DNA of 64,000 nt from Owenia fusiformis (taxonomy: Eukaryota; Annelida; Polychaeta; Sabellida; Oweniidae): positions 34,753,366 to 34,817,365 of the forward strand of contig CAIIXF020000001.1 of NCBI GenBank assembly GCA_903813345.2, read 5' to 3'. The position numbers were made by a program, and so were the translations under genes. The notes beneath the pieces were generated by a model. The model made no database searches. It saw nothing but the letters and a program-made list of their open reading frames with translations, and was not told the DNA's origin. Of the stretch, positions 40,401 to 47,940 are shown one piece after another (the first letter of the stretch is position 1; the number at the start of each line of letters is the position of its first letter).

Positions 40401-40584
40401 CCCCCAGAATTTTTCGGTCAACACCCCCCCCCCCCCCAGAATTTTGCATCCATACCCCACGTACATTTTTTAAATGGAATGGCCCATTGTCAATCAGAAA
40501 AATGTTTCTCACCTGTTTTGTACTATTAGGCAATTTACTCCATGGATAGTTCTGTTTGATGTAGGCTTCTATATCCGCATTCAT
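1360..40584 (-). CDS. FAM91A1: FAM91A1 orthologue, 5' half of gene (six coding exons; 3' half off the left edge)
   Basis: FAM91A1 is known as a trans-Golgi/endosomal tethering factor that works with TBC1D23 and golgins to capture endosome-derived vesicles, and it binds the WDR11 complex. Six exons join in frame at GT..AG sites: 40584-40513, 27385-27301, 25990-25781, 4580-4513, 2120-2004 and 1450-1360. They give about 214 residues of a protein that is usually ~840 long. Recognisable blocks are the N-terminal NYPWSKLP, NSQREYE, SYDSLPNFTAAD, GIGRNQYIDLMNQCRSSKKF (exons 4-5) and SWWIVHAGYITEEDI. Intron phases agree at every junction, which makes chance very unlikely. The last exon in the window ends in phase 1 after DYKVVN, and the following block of the family (beginning near LYNKGFIYLD) is not in the window, so the gene runs off the left edge. 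Introns 1 and 3 (13 and 21 kb) are filled with transposable elements. Confidence 0.93.
2004..2120 (-). CDS. FAM91A1: FAM91A1 coding exon 5
   Basis: This 117-nt exon (39 codons) follows the acceptor ATTCCAG. It reads KFFRRKPVKDLLPAQP and SWWIVHAGYITEEDIR and closes before the donor GTATGT in phase 0. A plus-strand frame over the same bases is only its shadow. Confidence 0.92.
3374..4217 (-). mobile_element. Helentron-like non-autonomous element, family 1
   Basis: Read on the minus strand it starts TCCCGCCGAACGAAGTT and ends in a small hairpin (ACTCCGTGGAGT) about 10 bases before CTAG. It sits between a host A and T, as Helitrons do. Inside are ~140-bp core repeats, each with ATGGCGGC words and the phrase ACTCAAATACCRGT, and a (ACGG/ACAG)n block next to the start. 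No Rep/helicase coding is present. It is nested in FAM91A1 intron 4. Confidence 0.75.
4513..4580 (-). CDS. FAM91A1: FAM91A1 coding exon 4
   Basis: This 68-nt exon completes Cys and then encodes LRLMGIGRNQYIDLMNQC followed by RSSK, nearly identical to animal FAM91 proteins. The acceptor is TGTTTCAG, the donor GTCAGT, and it ends in phase 0. The upstream intron is 21.2 kb. Confidence 0.93.
5455..5863. mobile_element. Foldback element with CACTG ends and 5-bp TSD ATAAT
   Basis: The element spans 5460-5858 (399 bp). The left arm starts CACTGTTCCACAACTAGTTA and the right arm is its inverted copy ending CAGTG. ATAAT flanks both sides (5455-5459 and 5859-5863). It is a non-autonomous hairpin with no ORF. 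Its internal order (GAACTTCCT, then GATTTAAACCTACTTATAAG) matches the palindrome at 46085. Confidence 0.85.
5864..6824. other. FAM91A1 intron 3, no recognised content
   Basis: AT-rich, no supported exon and no clear terminal repeats. Confidence 0.4.
8660..9305. mobile_element. hAT-like non-autonomous element, 8-bp TSD ATATTAAT
   Basis: The element at 8668-9297 begins TAGTGGTGTAGATAAG and ends GTTACAACACTA. ATATTAAT is duplicated at 8660-8667 and 9298-9305. The TAGTGKTG terminus and 8-bp duplication are typical of hAT elements. There is no transposase. Confidence 0.8.
9671..10180. mobile_element. TA-flanked element with CTGTAGATTGGGTTAATTTG ends
   Basis: Terminal inverted repeats of ~26 bp (CTGTAGATTGGGTTAATTTG and its complement ending at 10178) sit between TA dinucleotides, as in Tc1/mariner-type elements. 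The interior repeats TTTGGCG words. Small frames on both strands are not recognisable. It is absent from the equivalent place in the second T2 copy. Confidence 0.8.
10838..11930 (-). mobile_element. Helentron-like element, family 2 (5' end missing)
   Basis: On the minus strand the 3' end is GCGTTGCCATTGTTCTGG next to host T, preceded by the ACGC/GCGT hairpin. Upstream are about five ~135-bp units with AAAATGGTGGCCATTTTTCA and AATCGCTCCACTAC. The TCCC start and microsatellite seen in complete copies are lacking; the copy fades at ~11930 into the host element. Confidence 0.7.
12553..13511 (-). mobile_element. Helentron-like element, family 1 (complete)
   Basis: Same ends as the copy at 3374: CTAG terminus and AGAGTAGCAAATCACACCGAAC at 12553, and TCCCACCGAACAAAG at 13511. 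The insertion is between A and T. The core repeats carry GCCGCCATTTTGAAAT words. The tetranucleotide block is reduced to a few ACGG-like units at 13448-13475. Confidence 0.75.
13512..14058. other. FAM91A1 intron 3 with one mariner-type end
   Basis: TTTTTTGGGTCACCCTGTAT (13613-13632) is a lone mariner-like terminus. The rest shows nothing I can support. Confidence 0.4.
14060..14175. mobile_element. Very short element with CAGGCCC terminal repeats
   Basis: About 115 bp bounded by CAGGCCCGTAGCCGGGG and the reverse GGCCCCGGGCCTG, with two AACCCCCCTTG copies inside. It is probably a miniature inverted-repeat element. Confidence 0.45.
14711..15682 (+). mobile_element. Element 'E' copy 1 (right end lost)
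   Basis: Starts with GTATCAAAATTGGACATCTT and is collinear with the copy spread over 59008-62759: TGTGATTTCATACA, GATGTGCCGATCACAAACC, GCGCCATATTRTAG and ATGATGCGAGTTTCG occur in the same order. The right terminal repeat present in copy 2 is missing here. A 113-codon minus-strand frame inside (15184-14843) has tandem YIKVCDR units and no known domain. Confidence 0.7.
17008..17165 (-). pseudogene. Inverted second copy of the mariner transposase tail
   Basis: The minus strand carries the same tail (MNNVVVRIQTVIEI-stop, preceded by frameshifted IPQE and QLK words), about 85% like the plus copy. Together they form a broken palindrome centred near 17300. Confidence 0.6.
17430..17612 (+). pseudogene. 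Mariner-family transposase C-terminal remnant
   Basis: The frame reads NIFLCGYLKECFNAYSKQKD then LEQLKGNIQREIQNIPQELL and ends VRIQAVIKI-stop, corresponding to the end of mariner-type transposases after the last catalytic Asp region. The N-terminal two-thirds including the DDE/D residues is absent, so it is non-functional. Confidence 0.7.
18797..19183. mobile_element. Mariner-like MITE
   Basis: The 383-bp element has inverted ends CAGGGTGGGTCAAAAAA and TTTTTTTGGCCCACCCTG between TA dinucleotides and no coding. Confidence 0.75.
19280..19671. mobile_element. Foldback element with AGAGTYCATTTCACTGTTT arms
   Basis: A ~390-bp imperfect palindrome: left arm AGAGTCCATTTCACTGTTTT, right arm its complement. 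It includes TTTCAGCCATGTTAATTTT near the centre, shared with the fragments at 32385-32600 and 62855-63170. Confidence 0.7.
20022..21204 (-). mobile_element. Helentron-like element, family 2 (complete)
   Basis: On the minus strand it starts TCCCATCGAACGAAGTTTGG, has an (ACGG)n block (complement of 21085-21170), then GGGCAATAACTCAAATACCG, about five ~135-bp units with ATGGCGGCC palindromes, a hairpin (ACGCTTTGGCGT) and CTGG. It lies between A and T. The insertion can be compared with the unoccupied site in T2 copy 1. Confidence 0.8.
22586..22786 (+). CDS. Small ORF with a single membrane anchor inside a foldback element (doubtful)
   Basis: The start has an ideal context (ACCATGG). The peptide opens with MADTHKRKR and then a 17-residue hydrophobic run (LSFYVILLLFLFIYRAL), like a type II membrane anchor, in a 66-residue frame. 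It lies in the interior of the 3.9-kb foldback element at 21423-25368, so it may be a captured exon or chance. No family is recognised. Confidence 0.15.
   Translation: MADTHKRKRLSFYVILLLFLFIYRALGLITPNAESFQTAKEGKILIMNIHISQQIWPKIWTMMMKL
23710..24528. mobile_element. pogo/Tigger-like MITE
   Basis: Ends CAGTAGAACCTGTGTAAGTG and CTTAGCAGGTTCTACTG are inverted copies flanked by TA. GTTCCACTTA words recur inside. This terminus is typical of Tigger/pogo elements. A fragment of the same family lies at 51190-51300 in a SKAP intron. Confidence 0.8.
25781..25990 (-). CDS. FAM91A1: FAM91A1 coding exon 3
   Basis: This 210-nt exon follows the acceptor ATTTTAG. It contains RKDEKKYYEGLL, LMLYPFHLSDVIVKGLR and EKSYDSLPNFTAAD, the best conserved N-terminal block of FAM91. 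It ends with T before the donor GTGAGT, and the split Cys codon is completed by the next exon. It sits only ~180 bp from the end of the large element at 17819-25604. Confidence 0.93.
26212..26975. mobile_element. Foldback element flanked by TTAA
   Basis: Element 26216-26971 (756 bp) has arms of ~350 bp: GGTGCCATGGAAGTTAACAG left and the complement right, both next to TTAA. TTAA targets are typical of piggyBac-type elements. ATGGCGG occurs near the centre. It lies in FAM91A1 intron 2. Confidence 0.75.
27301..27385 (-). CDS. FAM91A1: FAM91A1 coding exon 2
   Basis: The acceptor TTTCAG precedes SLGNSQREYERAVV and the exon closes with QLRYKGNL plus one base before the donor GTAGGT (85 nt, phase 0 in, phase 1 out). 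The one-base overhang joins with TT of the next exon to give Val. Confidence 0.9.
27386..30112. other. FAM91A1 intron 1 (3' part), no recognised gene
   Basis: AT-rich sequence. A short segment (29540-29590, GCTTTGAAATCTTCAGAGGA) recurs at 32203-32250, which implies a dispersed repeat. ORFs at 28000-28188 and 29716-29934 have no recognisable features. Confidence 0.4.
30113..30923 (+). mobile_element. Helentron-like element, family 2 (complete, plus strand)
   Basis: Starts TCCCATCGAACGAAGTTCGG, followed by a (GTCC/GTAC)n microsatellite at 30150-30278, GGGCAATAACTCAAATACCG, three ~135-bp units and the terminal GCTACGCTTTGGCGTTGCCG...TTCTGG. Host A precedes and host T follows. Confidence 0.85.
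30150..30278. repeat. (GTCC/GTAC)n microsatellite inside a helentron-like element
   Basis: A run of CCGTCCGT and ACGTACGT tetramers. Open frames read through it on both strands in several phases but are repeat artefacts. Confidence 0.9.
31570..31932. repeat. Minisatellite and right end of a 'D' hAT-like element
   Basis: Five units around CTTGCAATATAATATAGCAT and CACGGTCATGGCAGG end with GACGGTTGTGCCAGGCATAA and CAATAGATAGCATGTG, the right terminus of the elements at 57870 and 59175. The left end is not found, so this is a truncated copy. Confidence 0.7.
32385..32599 (+). repeat. Dispersed repeat (half of a foldback family)
   Basis: The segment from CTTTGAATTTAAAAAATAAG to CCACAGCTT-like is ~90% like 62855-63080 and shares the TTTCTGCCATGTTATTTT region with the foldback at 19280. 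Confidence 0.65.
32600..34337. mobile_element. Terminal-direct-repeat element (TRIM-like), 418-bp repeats
   Basis: Positions 32600-33017 and 33920-34337 are equal in length and nearly identical (I see one difference, at 32703/34023). They enclose 902 bp without coding. Each repeat has a TATA-like TATAAAAAG and a CAGCGCCATCT word. The repeats do not begin TG and end CA, and no primer-binding site or polypurine tract is evident, so it may be a small LTR-type element or a partial tandem duplication. Confidence 0.6.
34338..35700. other. FAM91A1 intron 1, no recognised gene
   Basis: AT-rich. It includes AAAATGGCGGACATTTC (34600-34616) with a short unproductive frame and no clear repeat boundaries. 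Confidence 0.4.
35765..36003. repeat. Poly-C/CATACC tandem array with unique end
   Basis: Starts GGGCCATTCCATTTAAAAAA, then units of TTGCATCCATACC followed by 8-13 C and AGAAAA. The frames over it (proline- or glycine-rich) are repeat artefacts. The long G tracts on the minus strand could form quadruplexes. Confidence 0.8.
36196..37152. mobile_element. Transib-like element: CACGGTG ends, 5-bp TSD TTATT
   Basis: Element 36201-37147 (947 bp) has ~27-bp inverted ends CACGGTGTTATAGCATGACA and a perfect TTATT duplication at 36196-36200 and 37148-37152. CACGGTG-type termini with 5-bp duplications are characteristic of Transib/RAG-type transposons. No transposase core is present. Confidence 0.8.
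37153..38663. other. FAM91A1 intron 1, no recognised content
   Basis: AT-rich without supported exons or bounded repeats. Confidence 0.4.
38664..39146. mobile_element. TA-flanked MITE with CCGGATTTTCTCGC ends
   Basis: The 479-bp element starts CCGGATTTTCTCGCATATAA and ends with the complement, between TA dinucleotides. An internal direct repeat (ACTTAATGTTGAAACAAAGT) occurs twice at 38901-38923 and 38967-38989. Confidence 0.8.
39341..40066 (+). other. Possible nested plus-strand transcription unit: promoter-like block and 84-codon ORF
   Basis: A perfect cAMP-response element (TGACGTCA, 39341-39348) is followed by TATATAG (39362-39368), TTGGCCAA and ATTGGCGCGG within ~70 bp, an arrangement like a real promoter. 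About 400 bp on, TTTCAG (39800-39805) could serve as an acceptor for an exon with ATG at 39812. Its 84 codons start with a hydrophobic stretch (SYLLILMILHVFG), and the rest has four cysteines after the first 40 residues (HCKYE, SCSILCS). I do not recognise the peptide and have no homology support, so this is a weak proposal. It would lie inside FAM91A1 intron 1 on the opposite strand. Confidence 0.2.
40190..40494. repeat. Poly-C/AGAATTTTTTGGTC tandem array, inverted relative to 35765
   Basis: Units of ~28 bp alternate 8-15 C with CAGAATTTTTTGGTC. The right edge is CGTACATTTTTTAAATGGAA plus TGGCCC, the complement of the left edge of the array at 35765. It ends ~20 bp before FAM91A1 exon 1. Confidence 0.8.
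40513..40584 (-). CDS. FAM91A1: FAM91A1 coding exon 1 (start codon)
   Basis: This exon encodes 24 residues beginning MNADIEAYIKQNYPWSKLPN, matching the family N terminus. It ends in CAG before the donor GTGAGA, in phase 0. The ATG at 40584 fits the family start. The exon end lies only about 60 bp from the poly-C array at 40190-40455. Confidence 0.9.
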
Positions 40585-41137
40585 AGTGAGAAACTAGATA
40601 CATAGAATTCAGGAATTAGCATAAGGTTATTAACTCCCACTTCCTTGAATTTATCACAAAATCTGTGACATTTTTTATCTAAGAATTCAACTCGTACCAA
40701 ACTGTTTTGTTATGACTGTCTTGATTGGTCTACTCTTTAATTCTAAAAAGATATGACCAATCAAAACTCTTGTTAGGTTTTCCATAGAAAGTATTATAAC
40801 TCGCTGCAGCGAAGATAAATTTGAAAAAAGTTGTAAAAAGATGCAGAATTCAACTTCAAATTCGTTTTTGGCCAACAACAGTAGAGGTAAAATCTTTATT
40901 AACGGTTGAATGATATCCTCATCAAACTATTAAAGTGATAACCAGTTTATTTTGCTCTAGAGTGAATGTGTTTTACACCCTGAACTGAGCCAGAGAGCTA
41001 AATTATACCATGGCTTCAAAATCAGCGTACCATGCATGGACTTCTAACACTCACACAGTAAGGTATTTACTTAGACATGTTAGAATTGATCTAATCTGAG
41101 TATGGTTTGGTTTCAACTCATTATAAGAAGAGAACAC

Positions 41138-41219
41138 CTGTATAGCTCAGCTGTAGCGCATGTACCTCTTACGCAATACATGTAGGTACAGGTCCCGGAT
41201 TCGATCCCTGGTTCAGGTA
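41138..41219 (+). repeat. tRNA-derived (SINE-like) head
   Basis: An A-box-like TAGCTCAGCTGT (41143-41154) and a B-box-like GGATTCGATCCC (41198-41209) have tRNA-like spacing, and the ends ACCTG and CAGGT could pair as an acceptor stem. The anticodon arm is disordered, so it is not a functional tRNA. Confidence 0.45.
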
Positions 41220-41359
41220 ACTGAACACAGCTGGCTCAAAAGCCTTCTGTCAGCTCGTTAGAGTAAGGTTCAGGCAAGACTAATTTGCTTGTTTGCGTAA
41301 AGTACTTCAGGGTGTTTCACTGAGTGGTCCACAACTCGTACAAAAGGCTGTGGTGTGTA

Positions 41360-42405
41360 CTTGTATACTGTCTATTTATCCCATAACAGGACTATAGTCC
41401 TGTAACGAGCGCATTCTTTTGCCTGTACGATTACAACTTGGGAGAATTATCTACGCCCCTTACACTTAAGATACCTGCTTCAATAGATTCCTGGGTACTT
41501 TAGCATTCTTTTCGTGTAGTTGAATCTAGTGTTGTCGCGATTAATCGATACATCGCAATATACATCGCCAAAGCTGATTCTGGCGATGCATCGATGTCTG
41601 AAACAAAACATCGATGTTTTTAAAAAAATTAATTTGATAAAAATCACCCTTTCTTATCTTATTTTGACGCAAGGCGCTTACCTTTCTCATGTCTTACTTC
41701 ATTTTCCAATTTTTTTTGATAAACTTGAGCTTTAACTCTAGTTTAGTTAGTCGAAATGAACCATTAATCTAAAAAAAATTACTTTACTTTCATTTCAAGG
41801 TTCCCGGATGTACCAGCGTACTCTTACTAATTTGTTCTGTTCGGTATTTTAGTGCATTAGCGTTCGGTATTTCAGTGCACTTATCTCAGACTTTTTCTCG
41901 ATGTACATCGCGATGTGCATAGATGTTTACTACTGAAAATTGCCAATGCATCGATGTACGATTATGGCACATCGCGACAACACTAGTTGAATCCACAATT
42001 GTTTGGGTATATCGGCAGAATGGGAACATTTTTGTTTTTCATCGAGAGATATTCCATCACTTTCCAAGATGGCGGTTGAATTTAAAAGGGGATTCCCCGT
42101 TTGACTGACCCGGAAGTGGCCCGGATAACCAATAAATGGAAGAATTTGACAGTTGAAATAAGTTAAATATTACACGCAAATGTTGCGATCAAGAACGAAA
42201 ATTTCTTTGTTCTGCCGATAAACCAAGACAATTGTGGATTCAACTTCACGAAAAGAATGCTAAAATACCAAGGAATCTATTGAAGTAGGTATCTTAAGTG
42301 TAAGAAGCGTAGAAAATTCTCCCATGTTGTAATCGTACAGGCAAAAGAATAAGACGCTTGCAGGACTATAGTCCTGGCACGGGATAAATGTCTATGTATA
42401 GGTGC
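41360..42405. mobile_element. Foldback element interrupted by a hAT-like MITE
   Basis: The left arm (41360-41526, continued at 41994-42020) and right arm (42215-42405) are inverted copies that include AGGACTATAGTCCTG, TTTTGCCTGTACGATTACAA and TTGAATCCACAATTG. The central ~190 bp holds CCAAGATGGCGGTTGA and ACCCGGAAGTGG, which look like YY1 and ETS promoter sites. Confidence 0.7.
41519..41993. mobile_element. hAT-like MITE, 8-bp TSD GTTGAATC
   Basis: Element 41527-41985 (459 bp) begins TAGTGTTGTCGCGATTAATC and ends ATCGCGACAACACTA; GTTGAATC flanks both sides. ATCGATGCATCGATGT-like words repeat inside. There is no transposase. Confidence 0.9.
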
Positions 42406-43519
42406 ACATAAAAGAACACAGGGCTCCTTGGAAAAGGGATTCTGGGTCTATCTTCCAGGCTAATTACATTTGTATGTTAAAGTTGAATATACAATGTAAC
42501 TATCAAAGTGATTTTCACCCCTTTTCAAAGCCTTAATACAGCATGTTGCTGTTTATAAACCATATGGATCCTTACTTCAACATTTGTAGTGAATACTCAT
42601 CTTTCATTCCATGTAAAGAAAACAGAAATTGATAAAATCTTGACCAGTTGGAGCTGTTACAATGACCCCTACTTTAGGCAATTTTTAGAACGTTTCATCC
42701 AGTGTATTTAATGAGGGATGCTTTAATTCAAATACAATAACATTGCCGCTTTTGGGCTTATTACTTAAAATCATAATGCATTGTTATTATCATATATTAA
42801 CATGACGAATCGATTGCAATATGGATGCTTATTATACCCTAGTTAGGGTTCATTTTGTATATAAATGTAAAATAATTTGGGGAATCCACTAAGAGTTGAG
42901 AGTTTTCTCCAAATATATCGTTGTTACGGAAATGACATCACATTACATTGGATTTCCACAAGAGCGGGCTTCGAGGATAACGTCATCAATATACGTTGGG
43001 TGATATGGAAACATTCATTGTGACATTTGTTTTGGGGGATTCCTGACAATGACCAAACACTTTCAGTTGAAAGTGAAATCGAAAGTGCATTTATCAGATT
43101 TAGTTACTGAAAAGGAATCAAAAAGAGGATTATCCTCAAAAAGTTGTTTTTAAAGTTTTCTAAGGCCGAGATAGTTATAAACATCCTTTAATTACGACCA
43201 TATATGCGGGATATACCCAAGAAGTATTGCTCACCTTCATTAGTGGTAAACAAAATACAATACAATACCAGTGACTTCTGTGAGAAGTCATTTTGAAGGA
43301 ATCTTCCCAATTGGCACATGTACCCTGGGGTGGGGGAGTCCCTCAGTGTTCAAGATACTCTGAAGATGATGCGACTGACTGTCAGTCCACCACATTGATA
43401 TTACCCCCTTTTGCGAGTAGTGCGGGGTAGCTGCTGTGTACTGAGTGCATTCTACATTAGAACACACTGCTATACATGTAGTTGCAGTTATACATTAATG
43501 TTGCATGACAGAGTATGAT

Positions 43520-43870
43520 GATTTAAAACTACTTATAGAGCTTACAGACTGTTGCTATCTAAGATGTCATCAGGAAGAGTGTTCCATTTAGCTATTGTCC
43601 TTGGGAAATACACTGCACTGTAGTTAAATTTCTATGGATCCATTTTGATCAGTTTAAATCAGTATGGAGGTATGCGGATGGCTGCTACAGTACAGTAGAT
43701 TCTGCCTTCTGTTGTAGAAAGGAAAGGTTTAGCCACCTTTCTTAAGCTGTTTGAGTGACACCCATTGTAGGTCTTGGAGAGCTTTGGTGTAACAACCAGC
43801 TGGTTTCCTTGAGTGACATTGGTTATAAACCTGACTGCTCCTCTCTGTTCTTGCTGCATCATGTCATTGT
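43520..43870 (-). pseudogene. Non-LTR retrotransposon (LINE) C-terminal remnant
   Basis: The minus strand first gives EQRGAVRFITN and, downstream after frameshifts, YFPRTIAKWNTLP. These correspond to the R.ARFI / FPRT...WN.LP blocks at the end of many jockey/CR1-type reverse-transcriptase proteins. It is broken and 5'-truncated. Confidence 0.65.
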
Positions 43871-44213
43871 ATTTACTAATATGTGGGTATGGATCTCATA
43901 CCAAACTGGCTAAATTAGGCGCCGGACTATAATGACTTGTACATGTATGCCTGGGCTTTTACCATTGTCATGTTTAATGTCTTTTTACCAGAATGAAATT
44001 GGTGTTCTAACAATTGAAAAATCAAATATTATACTTTAAAATATGACAGTGTGATTTTAAAGAACAACGATGATACATGCATTTTATCCTCATGATGTAA
44101 AGGCTAACCACACTTTGAGCACGCTATATAATTATTATAAGTACACTATTATTGTCATCCCTAATGTCATTTTTAGTTAATTTTTACCAACCAGTTTGAA
44201 ATTTGTTTTCCAG

Positions 44214-45639
<1,426 letters not shown>

Positions 45640-45664
<25 letters not shown>

Positions 45665-46060
45665 CATTATCCAGACTTGTGGCAAGATCATGTGACACTA
45701 TCCAGATATATGGTTTATGACAATGCCAATTGACACTATCAAGGTGTATCTCAAGGCCAATTGACACTTATGGGGTTATGACAAGGCCATTTGACATTAT
45801 GCAGATCTATAACAAGGCAACATGAACTGTCCAGGTGTATGACAAGGCCAATTGACAATAATCAGGTGTATAGTATGGCCATGTGACATTATTGGGGTGC
45901 AGGCCCATGTGGCACTATTCACTATACTAGTCTGACAGAGCCAGGTGACACTATTGGGGTATATGACAAGGCCATGTGACATCATTAGGGTGTGTGACAA
46001 GACCATGTGACACTACCCCCAGAACAGGCATCTGACAAGGCCAACACTATTGGTCATGTT
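45640..46060 (+). repeat. Degenerate minisatellite starting in the TMEM234 stop-codon region
   Basis: About a dozen diverged units follow one another, each resembling TATGACAAGGCCATGTGACA with variable spacers and a total length near 30-45 bp. The first unit is the end of the TMEM234 coding sequence (YDKAM-stop). Later units keep the GACAAGGCCAxxTGACA core. The array ends where the palindromic element at 46085 begins. Confidence 0.75.
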
Positions 46061-46079
46061 TGACATTTTCCAGCATAAG

Positions 46080-46629
46080 AAGAACACTGCTACCCACCTA
46101 ATTACACAGACGTATCGTCGGTGTATCATGGCGGAACTTCCTCCGGGACTAGGTTTCGGTAAGATTTTTTTATTTCCCGATTTACACCTACTTATAAGTC
46201 ACTTTGTGGATAATAATTTGGCTCGAAGTTAAGGAAGATAGTCTAGTTTGAGAATGTGTCGATGGTTTTAGGTTTTATATGTTAACAAAAACACAATTCA
46301 CGTATTTAGTCCCTCGCTTTTCTTACACTGACGAACGACCAATATCAGTGTAATATTGGCAATATTAATGCCGATCGTCAGTGTAAGAAAAGCGAGGGAC
46401 TAAATACGTGAATTGTGTCTTTGTTAACATATAAAACCTAAAACCATCGACACATTCTCAAACTAGACTATCTTCCTTAACTTCGAGCCAAATTATTATC
46501 CACAACGTGACTTATAAGTAGGTATAAATCGGGAAATAAAAAAATCTTACCGAAACCTAGTCCCGGAGGAAGTTCCGCCATGATACACCGACGATACGTC
46601 TGTGTAATTAGGTGGGTAGCAGTGAAGAA
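46080..46629. mobile_element. Near-perfect palindromic element, CACTG ends, 5-bp TSD AAGAA
   Basis: Element 46085-46624 (540 bp) consists of two ~255-bp arms, left starting CACTGCTACCCACCTAATTA and right its complement, flanked by AAGAA (46080-46084 and 46625-46629). The arms are almost identical, implying recent formation or gene conversion. The left arm has ATGGCGGAACTTCC followed 17 bases later by a GTAAGA donor-like site. It is related to the element at 5460. Confidence 0.85.
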
Positions 46630-47029
46630 GGCAAAGTAAGGAAAACATGAAACTAGTCATGTGTATGACAAGAAAGCATGTGACCAAATGATATAGGATC
46701 TACTTTGTACTCATGAAAAAACAAGAGTACATATATATCATACATTCTTGTATGGAAAGGGCAGGGTCTAAGCATCTTTTTTCTGTGAAAGTAATTTTTT
46801 TATATGGGAGGGCCCAGAAACAGAACTGAAATAAAAAGACATTGGACATTTTATTCCAATGCTGAAATATGAGCCAGTTTAATCCTTTGATATATTACTT
46901 TCATAAAAACATTGAGATTTTGACCCAGTTCCAATGACAGGTGTACAAATAGTGAACAGGAAGTAGTCATCAAAATATGTACCATATTTTTATAATTATT
47001 TTCATAAATAATATATATTAATAAAAGTG

Positions 47030-47940
47030 ATTCCTTAAAATCAGGATATCCTCTTTTATCCCATGATTAATGTGTTATCTGTACACTAACAGCTATTGAT
47101 ATTTCTGATATTATTGAAATCCGTGTGATATTTTCCAGAAAATCATTTATCAAACTCATATGCGTGTGATATCGTTTATCTCACGCATATCCATGTGATA
47201 TCACATTTGCATTTCGCGCCACAATATTGTTGGAAATTAGGTCAGATAATTTACTCTCTTTTGAGAAAATAGGTCTGCCAGTGTCCTGGAAATTGGATCA
47301 GAACATCACAAGGTGATTGTAATCATGGGATAAACCCAATATCACATAATTTCTCGTAGAGATATCAACTCGGCGATAAAAATGATATCACTCAAAATGA
47401 TGTGATATTCTGTATTTATCCCACGATTAATGTGTTATCTGTACAATAACAGCTATTGATATTTCTGATATCATTGAAATCCGTGTAATATTTTCCAAAA
47501 CAAATCGTTTATCAAACTCATATGCGTGTGATATCGTTTATCTCACGCATATCCGTGTGATATCACATTTGCATTTCGCGCCACAATATTGTTGGAAATT
47601 AGGTCAGATAATTTATTCTCTTTTGAGAAAAAAGGTCCGTTAATTTATTCTCTTTAAGTTTCATTGGTGTATTAAATTACGATTGTGTATATAATTTGAT
47701 TAGAAGGCTGCTAAATAACGATTAAAAATTGTATTTATGACGAACTATATCACAAGGTGATTGTAATCATGGGATAAACCCAATATCACATAATTTCTCG
47801 TGATATCATTTTATCGCCTCGTAGATATCAAATATCAACACTCACTCGCTTCGCTCACTCGTGTTGATATTTGATATCAACTCGGCGATAAAAATGATAT
47901 CACTCAAAATGATCTGATATTCTGTATATATATTATGTAA
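47030..47940. repeat. Two direct copies of a GATATC-rich repeat with a long hairpin
   Basis: Copies at ~47046-47410 and ~47405-47905 share GATTAATGTGTTATCTGTAC, CACGCATATCCRTGTGATAT and CATTTGCATTTCGCGCCACA. The second adds a perfect 18-bp stem (47824-47841 pairing with 47860-47877) around a CACTCGCTTCGCTCACTC loop region. Confidence 0.7.

Noticed and set aside
41020-41077. Candidate TMEM234 first exon (ACCATGGCTTCAAAATC followed by GTAAGG)
   Set aside because: Good start context and donor, but it would end in phase 0 while exon 2 requires one leftover base.
41138-41219. Functional tRNA gene
   Set aside because: A and B boxes are present, but the anticodon arm cannot form a normal seven-base loop; a SINE-like relic fits better.
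46128-46158. Calling the palindrome mini-exon as TMEM234 exon 1
   Set aside because: Phase fits, but it lies 3' of the last exon and inside a mobile element, so it was kept only as an observation.
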